64,000 nt of DNA from Portulaca oleracea (GCA_029582165.1 CM055874.1:29720883-29784882); one strand, 5' to 3'; shown: positions 34,166 through 46,529, counted from the first letter of the stretch. The notes: generated from the letters alone by a model not told the origin. Translations and numbers: made by a program.

Positions 34166-34328
34166 ATGGCTCACGAATTGTTCTTCATGAGGAGGATCCT
34201 CAGAAGTTCAATTGTTCCTGAAGATCAACAACAACGAGAGGCTATCTTGCAGTCTCGCTGTACCATCAAAGGAAAGGTCTGTTCTTTGATTGTTGATGGA
34301 GGAAGCTGCACCAACGTGGCTTCAACGA
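34166..34328 (+). pseudogene. E1 protease, first part
   Basis: The frame MAHELFFMRRILRSS at 34166 continues into EAILQSRCTIKGKVCSLIVD and GGSCTNVAS, a Ty3-type protease active site with D-G-G in place of D-S/T-G. It is cut at AACGA (34324-34328) by the solo LTR and resumes at 35778. No gag precedes it. Confidence 0.8.
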
Positions 34329-35777
34329 TGTTTAGACCCAATTTTGTGTCTAAATAGCACCTTAATTTATAGGCTTTTAACTCGTTTCGTGTTTTAATTT
34401 TATAACTATTAATATGGTTTTGGTTATTTTTTAGATTTCTGAGTTTTTACTAAAAACGTGGTAAAAAGGGCTATTTTAGAGCTATTTTGGGAATCCTGAA
34501 ATTTCCCGGGTCAAAGGCGAAGCGAAAAAGGAAATTCCGGCCAACCGAGCAGGACCGCAGCTGCGGTGGTCGACTAAGGCTGGGGCAAGGAGCAAGTAAC
34601 CCGAGAGGGACCGCACCTGCCATCCTCTAGACCGCACCCGCGGTCTTGCGAAGGGAGAAGAGAAGAATCGCCTGAGCTTCGGAGGACCGCACCTGCGGTC
34701 CCCTGCGGGTTCAGAAATTCTGTTATACGAAGTGCTGTGTTTTGAATAACCACCTTGAGTTGTATATATTACCTCTTGAACGATTAGGTTGAAGAGGCAG
34801 CTATCTATTGTAATATCAACATTCTAGCTTTCAATTAGAGTGAGATTAGTGTGATTTCTTAGTGATTAGTGAGTAATTACACTTGGTTTATTGCATTTGC
34901 TGTGGATTTTATTGTAATTCTATTGAAGTTCTGAAGATTTATCTTATTTTGGAGCTTGGATTCTTATTACTCTTGATGATCCTTCCATTAGCATCAACTA
35001 ACGAGCATTTCTCAACCCTTACTCTCTTTAATTCATCTATTTACGTTTTAATTCATTAGATTGCTTGGTGTTTGTTGTTCCTTGATTGTTGCTTTGATTA
35101 TCTAGATTCTCTATTTTAAGTATGAATGATGAAGTTATTATTGCTGTTAGCATGTTAATTAAGATGATTAGAGGCTAGAACCCTTATGGGTTAAGGAGAA
35201 ACTAAGGATGTGAATGGTTGATTTGGATTGGGTTAGCAATTTTAGGAGGTAATTTGTAGTGGAATCAATTTTCCAACCCTATCCTTCCCTCAAGTGGGAT
35301 GTATTCGAGATCGAAAGCTCTTGAATACATCCAACACTTGTGTTGGAAGGTGGGAATTGGAATAGTTAACGCTCACCCACGAAAGTGGAAAGAGGTTAAC
35401 TAGAGAGTCCCGTTTCTTTAAACCTCCAGGTCCGTGGTGGGCTTGTAGGAAGTTAATCCGGATTATCCTTGAAAAACGAAATCCGGTGGGTTTATTCTAA
35501 TGGGATTGTCACTTGATTCTACTGATTTGTTGCTTCCTAATTGCGAAACCCTCATCCTAATTACCGTTTGCATCCCGAAATCACCCGACACCCATAGTTT
35601 CATTCTTGACTGAACCTTAGCCGTGTTTGCGTTATGTTGTGCAGTCCTTTACCTGAAAACCCCTTGTTGTCTTTGTGATTGTTAAACCTCACCTAAATTC
35701 ATATTGACCTAGCCAAGGCCACTAGCTCCCTAAGAGAGAACGACAAAACCGGGGTACAAAAAAAAAACCACGATACA
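34329..35777 (+). mobile_element. Athila-like solo LTR
   Basis: The 1449-bp LTR begins TGTTTAGACCCAATTTTG and ends CCACGATACA. It is homologous to both LTRs of the element at 42433-51391 in opposite orientation. AACGA is duplicated on both sides (34324-34328, 35778-35782), so it arose by recombination of a full insertion. Imperfect palindromes of the type GACCGCACCTGCGGTC lie at 34550-34715, before a TATA-like GTATATATT at 34762. Confidence 0.92.
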
Positions 35778-36388
35778 AACGACTATAGTGGACAAACTTC
35801 AGCTGGAAACCAGTCCACATCCCAAACCCTACACCATTCAATGGCTTCATCAGGGTGAAGGATTACAAGTTACTCAATGATGTTTGGTAATTTTTTCCAT
35901 TGGCAAGAATTATCAAGATTCTATTTGGTGTGATGTATTGCCTACGGATGTTTGTCATATTGTGCTGGGAAGACCGTGGTTATTTGACAGGAGCGTGATG
36001 CATGATGGAAGAGCTAACGCTTACACACTCAGGTTCAACCATAAAAAAAATCACCCTAGCTCCACTTAAAGTAACCCATCCGTCCCATCCTAAAGAGATT
36101 GATCTAAACCCTATCCCTTCTATGTCCACTGAACATCATGAGTTTAGTGAGCATAAAGAGATCATTCTCTTAGACCTAAACACATATCCCAACCACAAAA
36201 ATTCCCCAACAAACTTCCCTAACCACGAACCACCAAAGGACATTCACCCCCTTGTTTCTCCTCTGTTGGAACAATATTCTCATGTGTTCCCCGAAGAGAT
36301 GCCTCCAGGTTTACCACCTGAACGAGATATTCAGCATAAGATTGATCTAATCCCGGGATCAGTCTTACCAAACAAACCTGCATACTGA
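35778..36388 (+). pseudogene. E1 protease end and protease-RT linker
   Basis: After the solo LTR the frame resumes with protease sequence, meets a TGA near 35880, and gives LPTDVCHIVLGRPWLFDRSV. A run of eight A (36042-36049) shifts the frame into 36002-36388, which holds HPLVSPLLEQYSHVFPEEMP and GLPPERDIQHKIDLIPG, the entry to RT. A TGA ends it at 36386-36388. Confidence 0.82.
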
Positions 36389-37200
36389 ATGAACCCTAGC
36401 GACACACAGGAGATTCAGAGGCAAGTTGATGATCTTCTAGCAAAGGGTATAATCTGGGAAAGTCTCAGTCCTGCGCCGTTCCAGTGTTATTGGTCCCAAA
36501 GAAAGATGGAAGTCAACGAATGTGTATCAACTGCAGGGCCATAAACAAGATCACTATCAAGTACAGGTTCCCTATTCCTAGACTTGAAGATCTACTGGAC
36601 GAGCTATATGGTGCCCAAGTCTTTTCGAAAATTGATCTCAGAAGCGGGTACTACCAGATTCGAATTCAAGCCAGAGACGAGTGGAAAACTGCATTCAAAA
36701 CTGAAGGAGGTCTCAATGAATGGTTAGTCATGCCTTTTGGACTAACTAATGCTTCTTCTACTTTTATGAGACTAATGAATCAGGTTCTGAAGCCCCTTAT
36801 CGGCAAGTGTGTTGTTGTCTACTTCGACGATATACTTGTATAACAGCAAGAGTGAGGAGGAACACGTTCAATACCTCACGTCAGTACTTGATCTCCTAGA
36901 TCACGAGAAGCTCTATGGGAATCTCGCCAGGTGCCACTTCTTCACCAACAAATTAGTCTTTCTTGGCTATGTACTCTTGGCTGATGGGATACAGGTTGAT
37001 GAAGAGAAAGTGAAAGCAATCAAAGAGTGGCCTACACCGGCTAGTATTCACGACATCAGAAGTTTTCACGGCCTAGCCTCTTTCTACCGGAGGTTTGTGA
37101 AGAACTTCAGCACAATTATGGCACCCATGACCGAATTATTGAAGAGCAAGGAGTTTAGTTGGACGCCAGCAGCACAACAAGCGTTCGAATCTATAAAATT
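36389..37200 (+). pseudogene. E1 reverse transcriptase
   Basis: Frame 36484-36843 has [53 protein letters not shown] and the catalytic YFDDILV. A one-base loss right after FDDILV (near 36842) shifts the frame to 36844-37200 ([55 protein letters not shown]). A second shift near 37195 leads into RNase H. Confidence 0.88.
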
Positions 37201-38982
37201 AAACTCTGCACCGCCCCTGTTCTTGCCCTACCAAGCGTTGACAAAAAGTTTGAAGTGGAGTGCGATGCTTCTGGAGTTGGAATTGAAGTTGTGCTATCAC
37301 AAGAAGGTCGTTCCTTGGCCTACTACAGTGAAAAACTCAGTGCTGCCCAGAAGAAGTACAGCACATACGATAAAGAGTTCTATGCTATTATTCGTGCCCT
37401 AGAACATTGGCGGCATTATCTTATTGGTCACGAATTCATCCTGTATAGCGACCACGAGGCATTGAAATATAGTCAGGGCCAACATAAATTAAACCCGCGC
37501 CATGCTATGTGGGTGGAATCTATGCAAGCTTATCACTTTGTCATTCAGCACAAAGCCGGGCATCTGAACAAGGGAGCAGACGCCCTATCTCGACGTTATT
37601 TGCTCCTTCAAGTCCTTGATTCACGTGTGTTAGGGCTTGAACACATCAAAGATCTCTATGAGGAAGATGAAGATTTCAAGGAGATCTATAGAGACTGCAA
37701 GAAGCGCCCTAACGATCAGCATCACGTGGAACATGGTTTCTTATTCCATGGGAATCAGCTGTGTATTCCCAAAAGCAGTCTTAGAGAGCTTCTTATCTTA
37801 GAAGTTCATGGAGGAAGTCTAGTAGGGCACTTCGGTATTGAGAAGACTTATTTGATGCTGAAAGAACACTACTTTTGGCCTCACAAGGTCAAAGATGTCG
37901 AGCATATGGTTAGAAGGTGTTCAACCTGCAACTTATCTAAGAGTCATGTGCTTCCTCAAGGGTTATACACGCCCTTACCTATCCCTGAAGGTCCTTGGGA
38001 AGATATCAGTCTCGATTTCATTGTGGGACTTCCTAGGACTCAACGTGGGAAGGATTCAATCATAGTGGTTGTTGATCGATTTTCGAAGATGGCTCACTTT
38101 ATTCCATGTCACACCACCTATGATGGAGTTAGAGTGGCAGAATTATATTTCCAAGAAGTCGTTCGGCTTCATGGAATACCTAGGACTATGGTCTCGGATC
38201 GGGATGCAAAGTTCCTTAGCCACTTTTGGGTTACTCTTTGGAAGAAGTTGGGAACCAAGCTCAAATTCAGCACCTCCTGCCACCCACAGACCGACGGTCA
38301 AACAGAGGTCACCAATCGGACCCTTGGCTCATTATTGAGGTCCTTGGTGAACAAGAACAAGAAAGGGTGGGATACTCTTCTCCCACATGCTGAATTTGCA
38401 TTCAATAGGGCTCCTAGCAAGGCTACGGGACGTTCATTCTTCCAAGTTGTTTATGGAAGGAACCCTACTACACCTATGGACCTCACGCCAATCAACAGCT
38501 CTATAAGGTTCAGCCATGAAGCCCAAAAACGAGCCCATGAAATACAGAAGCTAAATGAAGAAGTCAAAGAGAAAATAACTAAGTATACTCAATCTGTTTC
38601 AGACTTAGCTAACAAGAAAAGGAAGAAAGTTATTTTTCAACTAGGAGATCTAGTATGGGTTCACTTGAAGAAGGAGAGGTTCCCCTCCAAGAGGAAAGGA
38701 AAGTTAGTTCCTATGGCTGATGGTCCTTTTGAAGTTTTAGAAAGGGTTGGAGACAATGCGTACAAGCTAGCACTGAACGAAGACTATGGAGGAAGTGCTA
38801 CTTTCAACGTTGCTGATTTGAAACCCTTCTATGATGAAAATGAAGACCTCCCTAGTTTGAGGACAAACTCTTCTCAACAAGGGGGGAATGATGGAAATCA
38901 GTCCACACCAAGCCCAAGTCATGAAATCCAAGTTGTTTACAAGGAAGTAGAACGGTCCATAGAAGATGGATACAATGTATAA
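37159..38982 (+). pseudogene. E1 RNase H and integrase
   Basis: A 607-codon open frame, entered by frameshift near 37195. RNase H: FEVECDASGVGIEVVLSQEG, YAIIRALEHWRHYLIG, YSDHEALKY, KGADALSRR. Integrase: HCC zinc region (HGGSLVGHFGIEKTYLML, CSTCNLSKSH), core PWEDISLDFIVGLPRTQ, VDRFSKMAHFIPC, SDRDAKFLSHFW, DGQTEVTNRTLGSLLR with D, D and E in place. The C-terminus GDLVWVHLKKERFP, GPFEVLERVGDNAYKLAL and ATFNVADLKPFYD has no clear chromodomain. This is one of the longest uninterrupted frames in the window, although its protein is detached from RT. Confidence 0.88.
38879..38888 (+). other. E1 polypurine tract
   Basis: AAGGGGGGAA directly precedes the LTR start TGATGGAAATC at 38889. Confidence 0.85.
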
Positions 38983-40304
38983 ACCCAAAGGCCCACTCAT
39001 ATGGTGTGCAGTTTATTTCAAGAGGATGTCCAAACATCCTAGATTTGGGCCAAATTCACGTCAAGCCCAAGAAGATCCAATTCACGTCCAAGCATCGAGA
39101 TTTCAAGAGAATTTCATATTTTTGATCTTTTGGATGTAACTTTAATAATTATAGCTTTAATTATTTTAATGTGATTTAAATTATCTTTGCAGTTTTACAA
39201 TAATGTAAGATGCCAAGTGAATTAGAAACTTGAGCATCAACTCATAGGAGTGTGTGTGTTTGTGTGTCACGTGTGATAGGCTAGTTTAGGCGCCAAGATT
39301 AGTAGTTATCCTAGATTAAGTTGGCTTATTTTGTAACTAATCCATATTGGATTAGGAAGCCAATTCCAATTAGGATAAGGTTGTTGTAACCAACTCCCCT
39401 TTGGATAAGGAGTCCTAATCCAAGTAGAGGTTGGAGTAGTTAGACGTCTAGTACTAGGATTCCTTGGCTTGTACGCCAAGTAGGAGAATCCTAGTTATAT
39501 TAGTTGGCTTGCACGCCAAGTCAAGGAAGTCTAGTCCATAAAGGACTCTATTAGTATAAATAGTTAGGTTTGTAGCCTCTCAAAGGTAATCCCCTTTGAT
39601 TTATGAAAATAGTTAAGCTTTTAGCTCCCCCCCCTGAGTGTTTGGATAAACCTCGTTTGATCTCTTCTATTGTATCTTGGTATGGCATCCAAGTGGTTAG
39701 GAAGAGCTTGATCCTAGGTTGTGGTCGAAGATCAAGTTAGCCCTAGGGTTTCTTTCTTGTGGATTCCAGTTAGATTCCTAGAACTATCCGTCTTTATCTT
39801 TCTGTCAACACAGTTAAGATAATCACACCCTTTGTCTTTCTATCAATATAGTAAAGACAAAACCCTAGCTCCTATTTTCCCCTCCTCCAACGTCACCCTA
39901 CTCTCTCCCTCTCTCAATTCGTCCTCTCACCTTTCTCTCACAAACAACCCTAACCACCTTCTCTTCTCTCTCCATAACAAACTCCTAACAAACTCCCTCT
40001 CTCTTCCTCTCTCAAACCACACGCCAATCCCCTCTCTTACTCCCCCATTCCTCACGTCACTCTCTCTTTCCCCTCATCCAAGAATCAATCTTTCATCCTC
40101 TTTCCCATTCAAGAATCAATCTTTCTTGATTCTTGAAACCACAAAAGTCCTCACGACAAAGTAGCCTCTTATTAAACCTAATTCACGAGTTTCCCCTTGT
40201 TTCTTTCTCCATAATCTCGTGAACCCTCCTATCATTCAGTCTTGGTTGCACATGTAATTGATTATTACTGGATCAAGAGTCTTTCTTTGTCCCGTAATAC
40301 ATCA
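38889..40304 (+). repeat. E1 3' LTR
   Basis: 1416 bp, an uninterrupted copy that lets the E3 insertion point in the 5' LTR be read exactly (CTCTTACTCCC joined to CCATTCC). A TATA box (AGTATAAATAG) lies at 39553-39563, and a CT-rich tract runs 39895-40080. Confidence 0.92.
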
Positions 40305-40309
40305 GGTGT

Positions 40310-40636
40310 CTACATTAAGTGGCTGATCACTAGACGTCCTGGAACATTTAAGGGAATAATTCTCTCAAGATATAAGTCACAACATTCAAACATACATATG
40401 AGTGAGCACAAATTTTTTTTCCCATAAGAATCAATAATATTTGGCGGATTTAAAACCCCTCCAAAGATCAAAAACCAATTCAAGTGCATGAACAATCAAT
40501 CACAGATCATATAAGAAGAAGAAGAAAAAAGTTAGCCTAACACTAATAAAATATTCAAAAAAAAAAACATATATCAATAGAAAATTCCCTTCCCCCGCGT
40601 ATATTTATATATATATATATCAATAAAGAAAAACAT
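40310..40636 (-). other. Tekay-like leader and gag start remnant
   Basis: This continues the Tekay-like gag upstream of 14510 once E1 is removed; the reading frame runs through the joint for a short way with Ser- and Asn-rich residues before a stop. Then AT-rich leader follows. The primer site is missing because the deletion that truncated the adjoining LTR removed it. Confidence 0.6.
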
Positions 40637-41660
40637 ATGAGGGAGAGGGAACAATAAGTGGATAGCCCAATGATGAACGATAATTCGCTTAAACGGGACG
40701 ATGAACGATAATTTCCTTAAATGGGACAATGAACGATAATTCCCTTATAAGGGACAATAAACAATGATTCCCATTAAGGGACAATGAACAATGAGCGAGC
40801 GTACGATGGCCATGGTGATCACCCGAACGATAACAATGAACAATGAACAATGATTAAGGCATCCGATAAAATAATTTAAAACAATTTAAAATACTTTTCT
40901 TTCAATATTTGATGAATAAACAATTCGCTGGAATTGACATTTACTGTACCTTAATAGATAAAGTCTTAAGCACAACTTCAACAACTATTTATTTAACCAA
41001 GGCAATGATACTTTAATCAACTACACGCTAACTTCTCTGACAAGTTTAATGTGCTATTATGATAATAATGGTTATTTTTGAAACTGCAACACAAATGTAA
41101 TTTCAGAGGGTTGGAATTATTATGCTGTGGTTTTTCCACACTATGGTTGTAGCATTGGAGATATTTATAGATGACAACTCCTTAAAGTTTATTAATCTAG
41201 AACGTCAAGAATTCGTATCATTTACGTTGTGGCATTAAAACATTTAACGCATTGGAATATGGAAACGTGAAAAACAATCCCAAGAACGATTAACATCAGG
41301 GTGATATAGAATGGTAGTATTAAAAATCAAGCGTTCCCTCAATCCTTACTTATCACCAAAAGGTTACAATTAAAATAAAACTCCCACACATTAACGTTAA
41401 TCCTAACAAAAATGCAACCAACAATTAGATAAAGTAAATCTTGTGTACTCTAAACAAAACTAACCAATTAAGGATGTTAATTACTATCATATACAAATAA
41501 TATGTACATTACTTCCATTTTCTTTAGGCTGATAGTAATATATGATTTTAATAATAATAATAATAATAATAATATAATAGAAATAAAATAATAGTAATTA
41601 AATCATAGCAATAAAAATAACAATAATAATAGCAATAATAATAATTTTTGAGATGTTACA
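40637..41660 (-). repeat. Truncated 5' LTR of the Tekay-like element
   Basis: It aligns with 4862-5983 and ends at TGTTACA (41660), followed by TCTAC (41661-41665). About 400 bp of the LTR's downstream end is deleted at 40637. It carries the same palindromic subrepeats and a shorter (TAA)n tract. Confidence 0.88.
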
Positions 41661-41665
41661 TCTAC

Positions 41666-42432
41666 CATACATGAATTACAAAGATTTAGTTCTCCCAAAT
41701 TTTGTACAGCGACATGAAAACCTTATACCGTCACAACAAAATAATGTAGCAAGTTATGTTAAACACACACCACGACAACTCCTGTACGACCGTAGAAGTC
41801 AAGGATCATTTGCCGTGTCTGATGGTTGTCTATGATGTATACCTTATGTGTTGAAATCACAGTTGGCAGTGTTAGGAGTTGATCGGGCATACATAGGAAT
41901 TGGGAGTATCACGACATTAATGACCAACCATTGTTAATAATGGCTACGAAGCTTACTATTTCACACTCGTCGTTTGTTCTGCCTTATTCGAACTACACGC
42001 AAACAATTTAAGGGCATTAAACATCGGGTGACAATAAGAAAAATGAATTAAGTTTAGACAACAACTACATAAACACACGATATATTTATGTGGTATCCCT
42101 TACTTGGATCCGACTTCCAGGTTGTTTAACGACCTCAGTACCTCAACAACATCCTAATCGCACATTTTCGACAATCCAACGGACAGGTTGCACAACCATG
42201 AACACATAATCACGTCAGTTATTCATTGTGTAGTACAGTTTGGCCTGAATAAAATCGTACTGGGTACATAGGGGTACACCTTATGTCCCCCACCGTACGA
42301 GCAATGATTGACACAATTATTGAAATCACGAACTAGTCACAGTTTGGTTCGTCCGACCTATTGACAATATACCAAAATTATTTATAGCAAGTAACAAACA
42401 ACGTGAACCCACATACCATCCATACTTGCAAC
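41666..42432. other. Middle piece of the disrupted Ulp1-type locus
   Basis: After removal of the Tekay-like insertion this joins directly to 4461 and lies upstream of the Ulp1-like fragment on the minus strand. Minus-strand splice-like signals (CAA/GTAAGG near 42106; GTGTAG near 42000) and short coding-like stretches are present, but stops are frequent. I cannot build a gene from it. Its right end is the GCAAC target site (42428-42432) of the Athila-like element. Confidence 0.45.
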
Positions 42433-43992
42433 TGTAACGTGCTTTTTGTACCCCGGTTTTTATTTCGTTCTTCTCGAGGAGCTAGGGGCCTTGGTCATAG
42501 AATCTCGGTCTATGGTCGTGATGAGATTGCTAAGGTAAGGATATCGGTTTGAAGGGGTCACAAAGCGAGAAGCAAAGCTAAGGTCGGTCAAGGGAAGAAA
42601 ATGGGCTTTAGAGACTTTTCGGGATGCAAACGGGGATGAGGAATTGGGTTTTGCAACAAGGGAGTAATAAGGAGGGAGAATCAAGTGGCAATTCCATTAG
42701 AAAATACCAACTGAGCTTCCTCTTTCGAGGATAATCCGGATTAACTTCCCCAATGTCCACCATGGACCCGGAGGGTTAATGAAACGGAATTCCCTAGTTA
42801 ACCTCCTTCCACTTTCGTGGGTGAGCATTAACTATCCCGACTGCAACCTTTCAACACAAGTGTTGGATGTATTCGAGAGCTTTCGGACCCAAATACATCC
42901 TACTTGAGGGAAGGGAAGGAGTGGGAAATTGATTTCCCAACTAATTACTCACTAACATTGCTAACCCAAACCTAATCACCCATTCACACCCTTAATTCCC
43001 CCCTAACTCATAGGGTTTCTAGCCACTAATCATGATAAAAACTATGCTAACAACATCCAAACCAAACCTAAACATGATTTCTAACATCCAACAATCAAGA
43101 ACAAACAAAACAATGAAAATAACAAGCAAAGCAATTAAAGAGCAAGCAAAGTAATTAGCAAAGAAATTAATAAAAGAGTTAAGAGAAGAGAAAACTTATC
43201 AAAATGTTGTAGATGAACAAAGAAAAGCAAAGGGAATGATAATCCAACAATCTCTCAATTGTTTGAATCTTCAATCCTTGAATCACACCAAAAATCCACC
43301 AAAACCCTAGAATAATTAAGCCTAATCTCTCACTAAAACTCACTAATACAAAGCTGGAAAATACTGTCTAACCCAAGGAGCTAACCTCAAAAGTCTCCCA
43401 AAAGTGTCTAAAAAATGTCCCTCAAGAAATCGTCAAAGAGGAGTATAAATACAAGGCAAAACAGTTGGGCAAAACACAGCACTTCAAGCTGAAAAATCAC
43501 CCAGAAAAGGGGGAGACCGCAGGTGCGATCTCTGGCTGTCCAGCGATGGTAGCGGGTGCCACCAACAGGGTGGCGAGCGCTACCCTGCGAAAACTCCTTG
43601 GCGATTCTTCGCTTCGATCGACTGCAGGTGCGGTCTCCCGCTGTCTAGGGGGGTAACGGGCGCTACCTTGCGAAAACCACAGGCGACATTCTGGCAACCA
43701 GGGGTAGCGGGTGCCACGCCCGCTACAAGGGTAGTAGCGGGTGTTACCTCACTGATTAGTACCAAATGAAGGGAAAGAGGTCTCGGGTCAACTCCGCCTC
43801 GGCTCTCGGTCCGGCTCGGCTCGGGAAATCACCAAAAAAGCTCTAAAATAGCCCTTTTTGCTACGTTTTGAGTAAAAACACCAAAACCTACAAAATAACC
43901 AAAAACATACTAAAAAGCACGAAAATAAACACGAAACGAGCCAAAAGCCTAAGAATTATGGTGTTATTTAGACACAAAATTGGGTCTAAACA
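42433..43992 (-). repeat. 3' LTR of the Athila-like element
   Basis: 1560 bp. A palindrome-rich tract lies at 43510-43750 (for example GACTGCAGGTGCGGTCTC at 43620-43637). TATTTATAC lies at 43451-43443 on the element strand, downstream of the tract. Confidence 0.92.
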
Positions 43993-44034
43993 CCCCCCCC
44001 CCACACTTAAACTTTTGCTCGTCCCGAGCAAAAC
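43993..44034 (-). other. Polypurine tract and adjoining hairpin
   Basis: On the element strand a perfect 9-bp stem (TTTTGCTCG GGA CGAGCAAAA, 44034-44014) is followed by TTTAAGTGTG and a run of eleven G that abuts the LTR. I recall similar GGGACNAGCAAAA-AAGTGTGGGGG strings near the 3' end of other plant Athila-type elements, so the hairpin is probably conserved. Confidence 0.75.
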
Positions 44035-46079
44035 AAAACAAAAACTACCTAAACTAACACAAACTCCTCTGTCGTGAGAGAGAAACGAGTGCATTTACCA
44101 TATGCACCAAGCCTTTTGAACCCCCCGGCAGCCCGAGTGGACTAGATGGACTCGTGAGGGTTTGTAGCGGCTATACCCACAAAAGCCAAAGAAAAAGGAG
44201 AGAAGGAAAGTAAAAACAAAACCAAAGAAAACAAAGGAAAAGGAACAACAACTTCGCTTCAAAGGATCTTGCAATATCAATTAGGAAAACGTTATTAATC
44301 CTCCAAAAGGAACCGTTATGAGCATCTCACAAACACCTACCCAAGCAAAAGTCAATCTTAGAAGTTATCGATTTCCTACACCCAATGCCAAGCACAACCC
44401 CATGTGCATAAGTGCTAGTGGGTTCCAACTGATTCCGATAGATCCCAAAGACTCATACCCGAGCTTTAAAACAAACAAAATGAACGAGGAAAGAAAAGAG
44501 TTCCCCTTCCCCGCATTTGGTCGCCTTTGGCTTAGTGAGGGCCGTAGGTGATGCAAGGAGAGGCCCCACACTTTATTAACACTTAAACTTTCTTTTTTGG
44601 GGTTGGGTAATCCCAATAATTTTTTAAAGCTTAGAGGTCGAGGCTAGTTTTGCGGGAATTGCAACGGCCCATAATTGGGGTTCACCCTCCCAACATAGTC
44701 TTTTCCATACACTCCTCCGTCGAGTTCGATATAGGAGAAGCTTAAGGGGTATTACCGCCGTACCGCTAATATCGGTCCCGTGTAGGTCGACTAACTTTAT
44801 GGTGGTTTGTTGTCGTTCGGCCGACACGCCCCAATTAATCGATTATTTAGCTTTGCTTTCTTTTTCTTTCTTTTGCTTTTGCTTTTGTTTTTCCCTTTTT
44901 GCTTTTCTCTTTTCTTTTTTTTTTCAAAAAAAAAAAAGCTCGGACACAAATCCCTAGAATCCCCCAGTTTGAACCAGAACGTGAAAGGAATCGGGGGTCT
45001 CGCTAGACACTCAATGAAGGAAATCTAAATAGGTGAGTCATGACCATCACCCAAGACAGGGTTGAAAATGCTTAGACCGGTTTCTTTTAAAGAAGATTAA
45101 GAACGACTTCTCAATTTCGACAACAAGATCCAAGAAACAAAGCAAAACAAAGCGAAAACGAAAACCGAAAGAAAACTTTTAAGGCTTTCACTCCCTTTTT
45201 TTCTCCCTTTTCACACAAAAATTTATCAAATTTTAAGCAAAACTAAGAAAACAAAAACAAAAATGCTAGGTGATCTACCCTTGAAACAGAATATCTCCCC
45301 CCCCCCAGCACACTTAAAACGCCACAATGTCCTCATTGTGGGAAGGTGTCACAAGAAAAGGGTAGAGAACCTACAAAAAGCAGCCAAACAAAAACAACTA
45401 GCAAGCAAATGGTGGCGACCCGAGCCCACACGGCTCCAACAGCAATATAATCCCAACACAGACACTCAAAGGGGTTCGCCACCCAAAAGAAAATCAAGCA
45501 TGCAACATGGATCAAGATATACACATTCAAAGAGTGCGGAAAGAGGTTACCTTGGGGTCTTCAAATAAATAATGAACCCAGTCCGCGATCCCAGAAAACA
45601 TCACACTTTGGTTAGGAATAAACAAGAAAAACACAATAAGTGTGAATGTTCGCATGCATAAAAAGAAAAAGAACAAAAACATAAATATAAACAAGACACT
45701 AACTAGAGAACTAAAGAAAAGATAAACTATTTACAAAATTTACATTGACTCTAGCTGACCTCAACCCCGAATCTCACTAGTTTGAGGCGGGAATTGAGGG
45801 TGAAACAACTCTCATGACTGGCCTAACCAATGATGAAGCAATGGAAGCGAAACAACTCAAACCAAGGGGCAACGAACTCAACAAAACCAACTAACCAACA
45901 CATCTCCCCAACTTTCCCATAAAGCACCCCTCCCCCCACACTTATCTAACACTAACAGTATAAATAAAATCAACAAAGAGAGTAAAGTGGGGGCAGGGAC
46001 ACTTACAAATCAATGCTAGAACATGGATTCAGCAAGGGAGATGCGTTCTTGCTTGACAAAATGAGCTAAAATGCACAAC
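44035..46079 (-). other. Athila-like 3' internal noncoding region
   Basis: No supported frame. It holds a polypyrimidine tract (44845-44930), A-rich stretches, and further C-run/CACACTTA strings at 45299-45317 and 45931-45945 that look like extra polypurine-tract copies on the element strand. Pol would be expected here in a complete element. Confidence 0.7.
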
Positions 46080-46450
46080 ACACACAAACAGAATGCAAGA
46101 ATAGCACACTCATACAACTCACTGTGTGAATGTGTGTGAAAATCGACAAGAGCTCGTGCAATTAGTGTGTGTGTGTTTCCAACAGATGATATGCAACAAA
46201 TACTCATACAAAGCACTAATGCAAGAACCATGGACTCAAACTCAGCACATAGAAAAGCAATAACACAGCACACTAAGTGTGGGAATCGACAAGAATCCTT
46301 GATGCAACAAAAGTGTGTGTATATCACAGATGGAAAACAACAATTAATCACACAACATACTAATGCAAGGATATTGAGCTCAAATACAGCATATAGTGAG
46401 GCTGAATTAAGTGAAAATCGACAAAATCCAATCCCTACTCAACAGAGTAT
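46080..46450. repeat. Tandem repeat of about 130-150 bp, three copies
   Basis: Units share CACAC...ACTAATGCAAG...CTCAA...CAGCACATAG and AATCGACAAGA in the same order at 46090, 46205 and 46350. Copies differ by many substitutions. Confidence 0.65.
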
Positions 46451-46529
46451 GACAAACGAACCAAAATCAGATGAGAGGGGAAAGGATTTCGCACAATTGA
46501 CACAAGAAATACCTCACTTAGATGTGTAA

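Larger units (their letters stand above)
14511..40304 (+). mobile_element. E1: plus-strand Ty3/gypsy element, hosting E3 and a solo LTR
   Basis: LTRs begin TGATGGAAATCAGTCC and end GTAATACATCA. The flanking pentamers GTTGT (14506-14510) and GGTGT (40305-40309) look like one duplication with a single change. With E3 and the solo LTR removed the element is about 6.3 kb: 5' LTR, tRNA-Met primer site, protease, RT, RNase H, integrase, polypurine tract, 3' LTR. No gag is recognisable between primer site and protease. I cannot assign its lineage firmly; the integrase end lacks a clear chromodomain. Confidence 0.88.
4462..41660 (-). mobile_element. Tekay-like chromovirus (Ty3/gypsy), nested host element
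   Basis: On the minus strand the order is 5' LTR remnant (41660-40637), leader and gag start (40636-40310), gag (14505-13804), zinc knuckle and protease, RT, RNase H, integrase with chromodomain, polypurine tract, 3' LTR (5983-4462). The LTR begins TGTAACATCCCAAAAAT on the element strand, a start I associate with plant Tekay/Del elements, and the C-terminal chromodomain fits. Perfect 5-bp duplications flank it. Its own DNA amounts to about 12 kb; the rest is a copia insertion and the E1/E3 stack. Confidence 0.9.

Noticed and set aside
39832..40164. 110-codon Ser/Leu/Pro-rich frame
   Set aside because: It lies wholly in the E1 LTR CT-rich part; the homologous part of the other LTR does not support coding.
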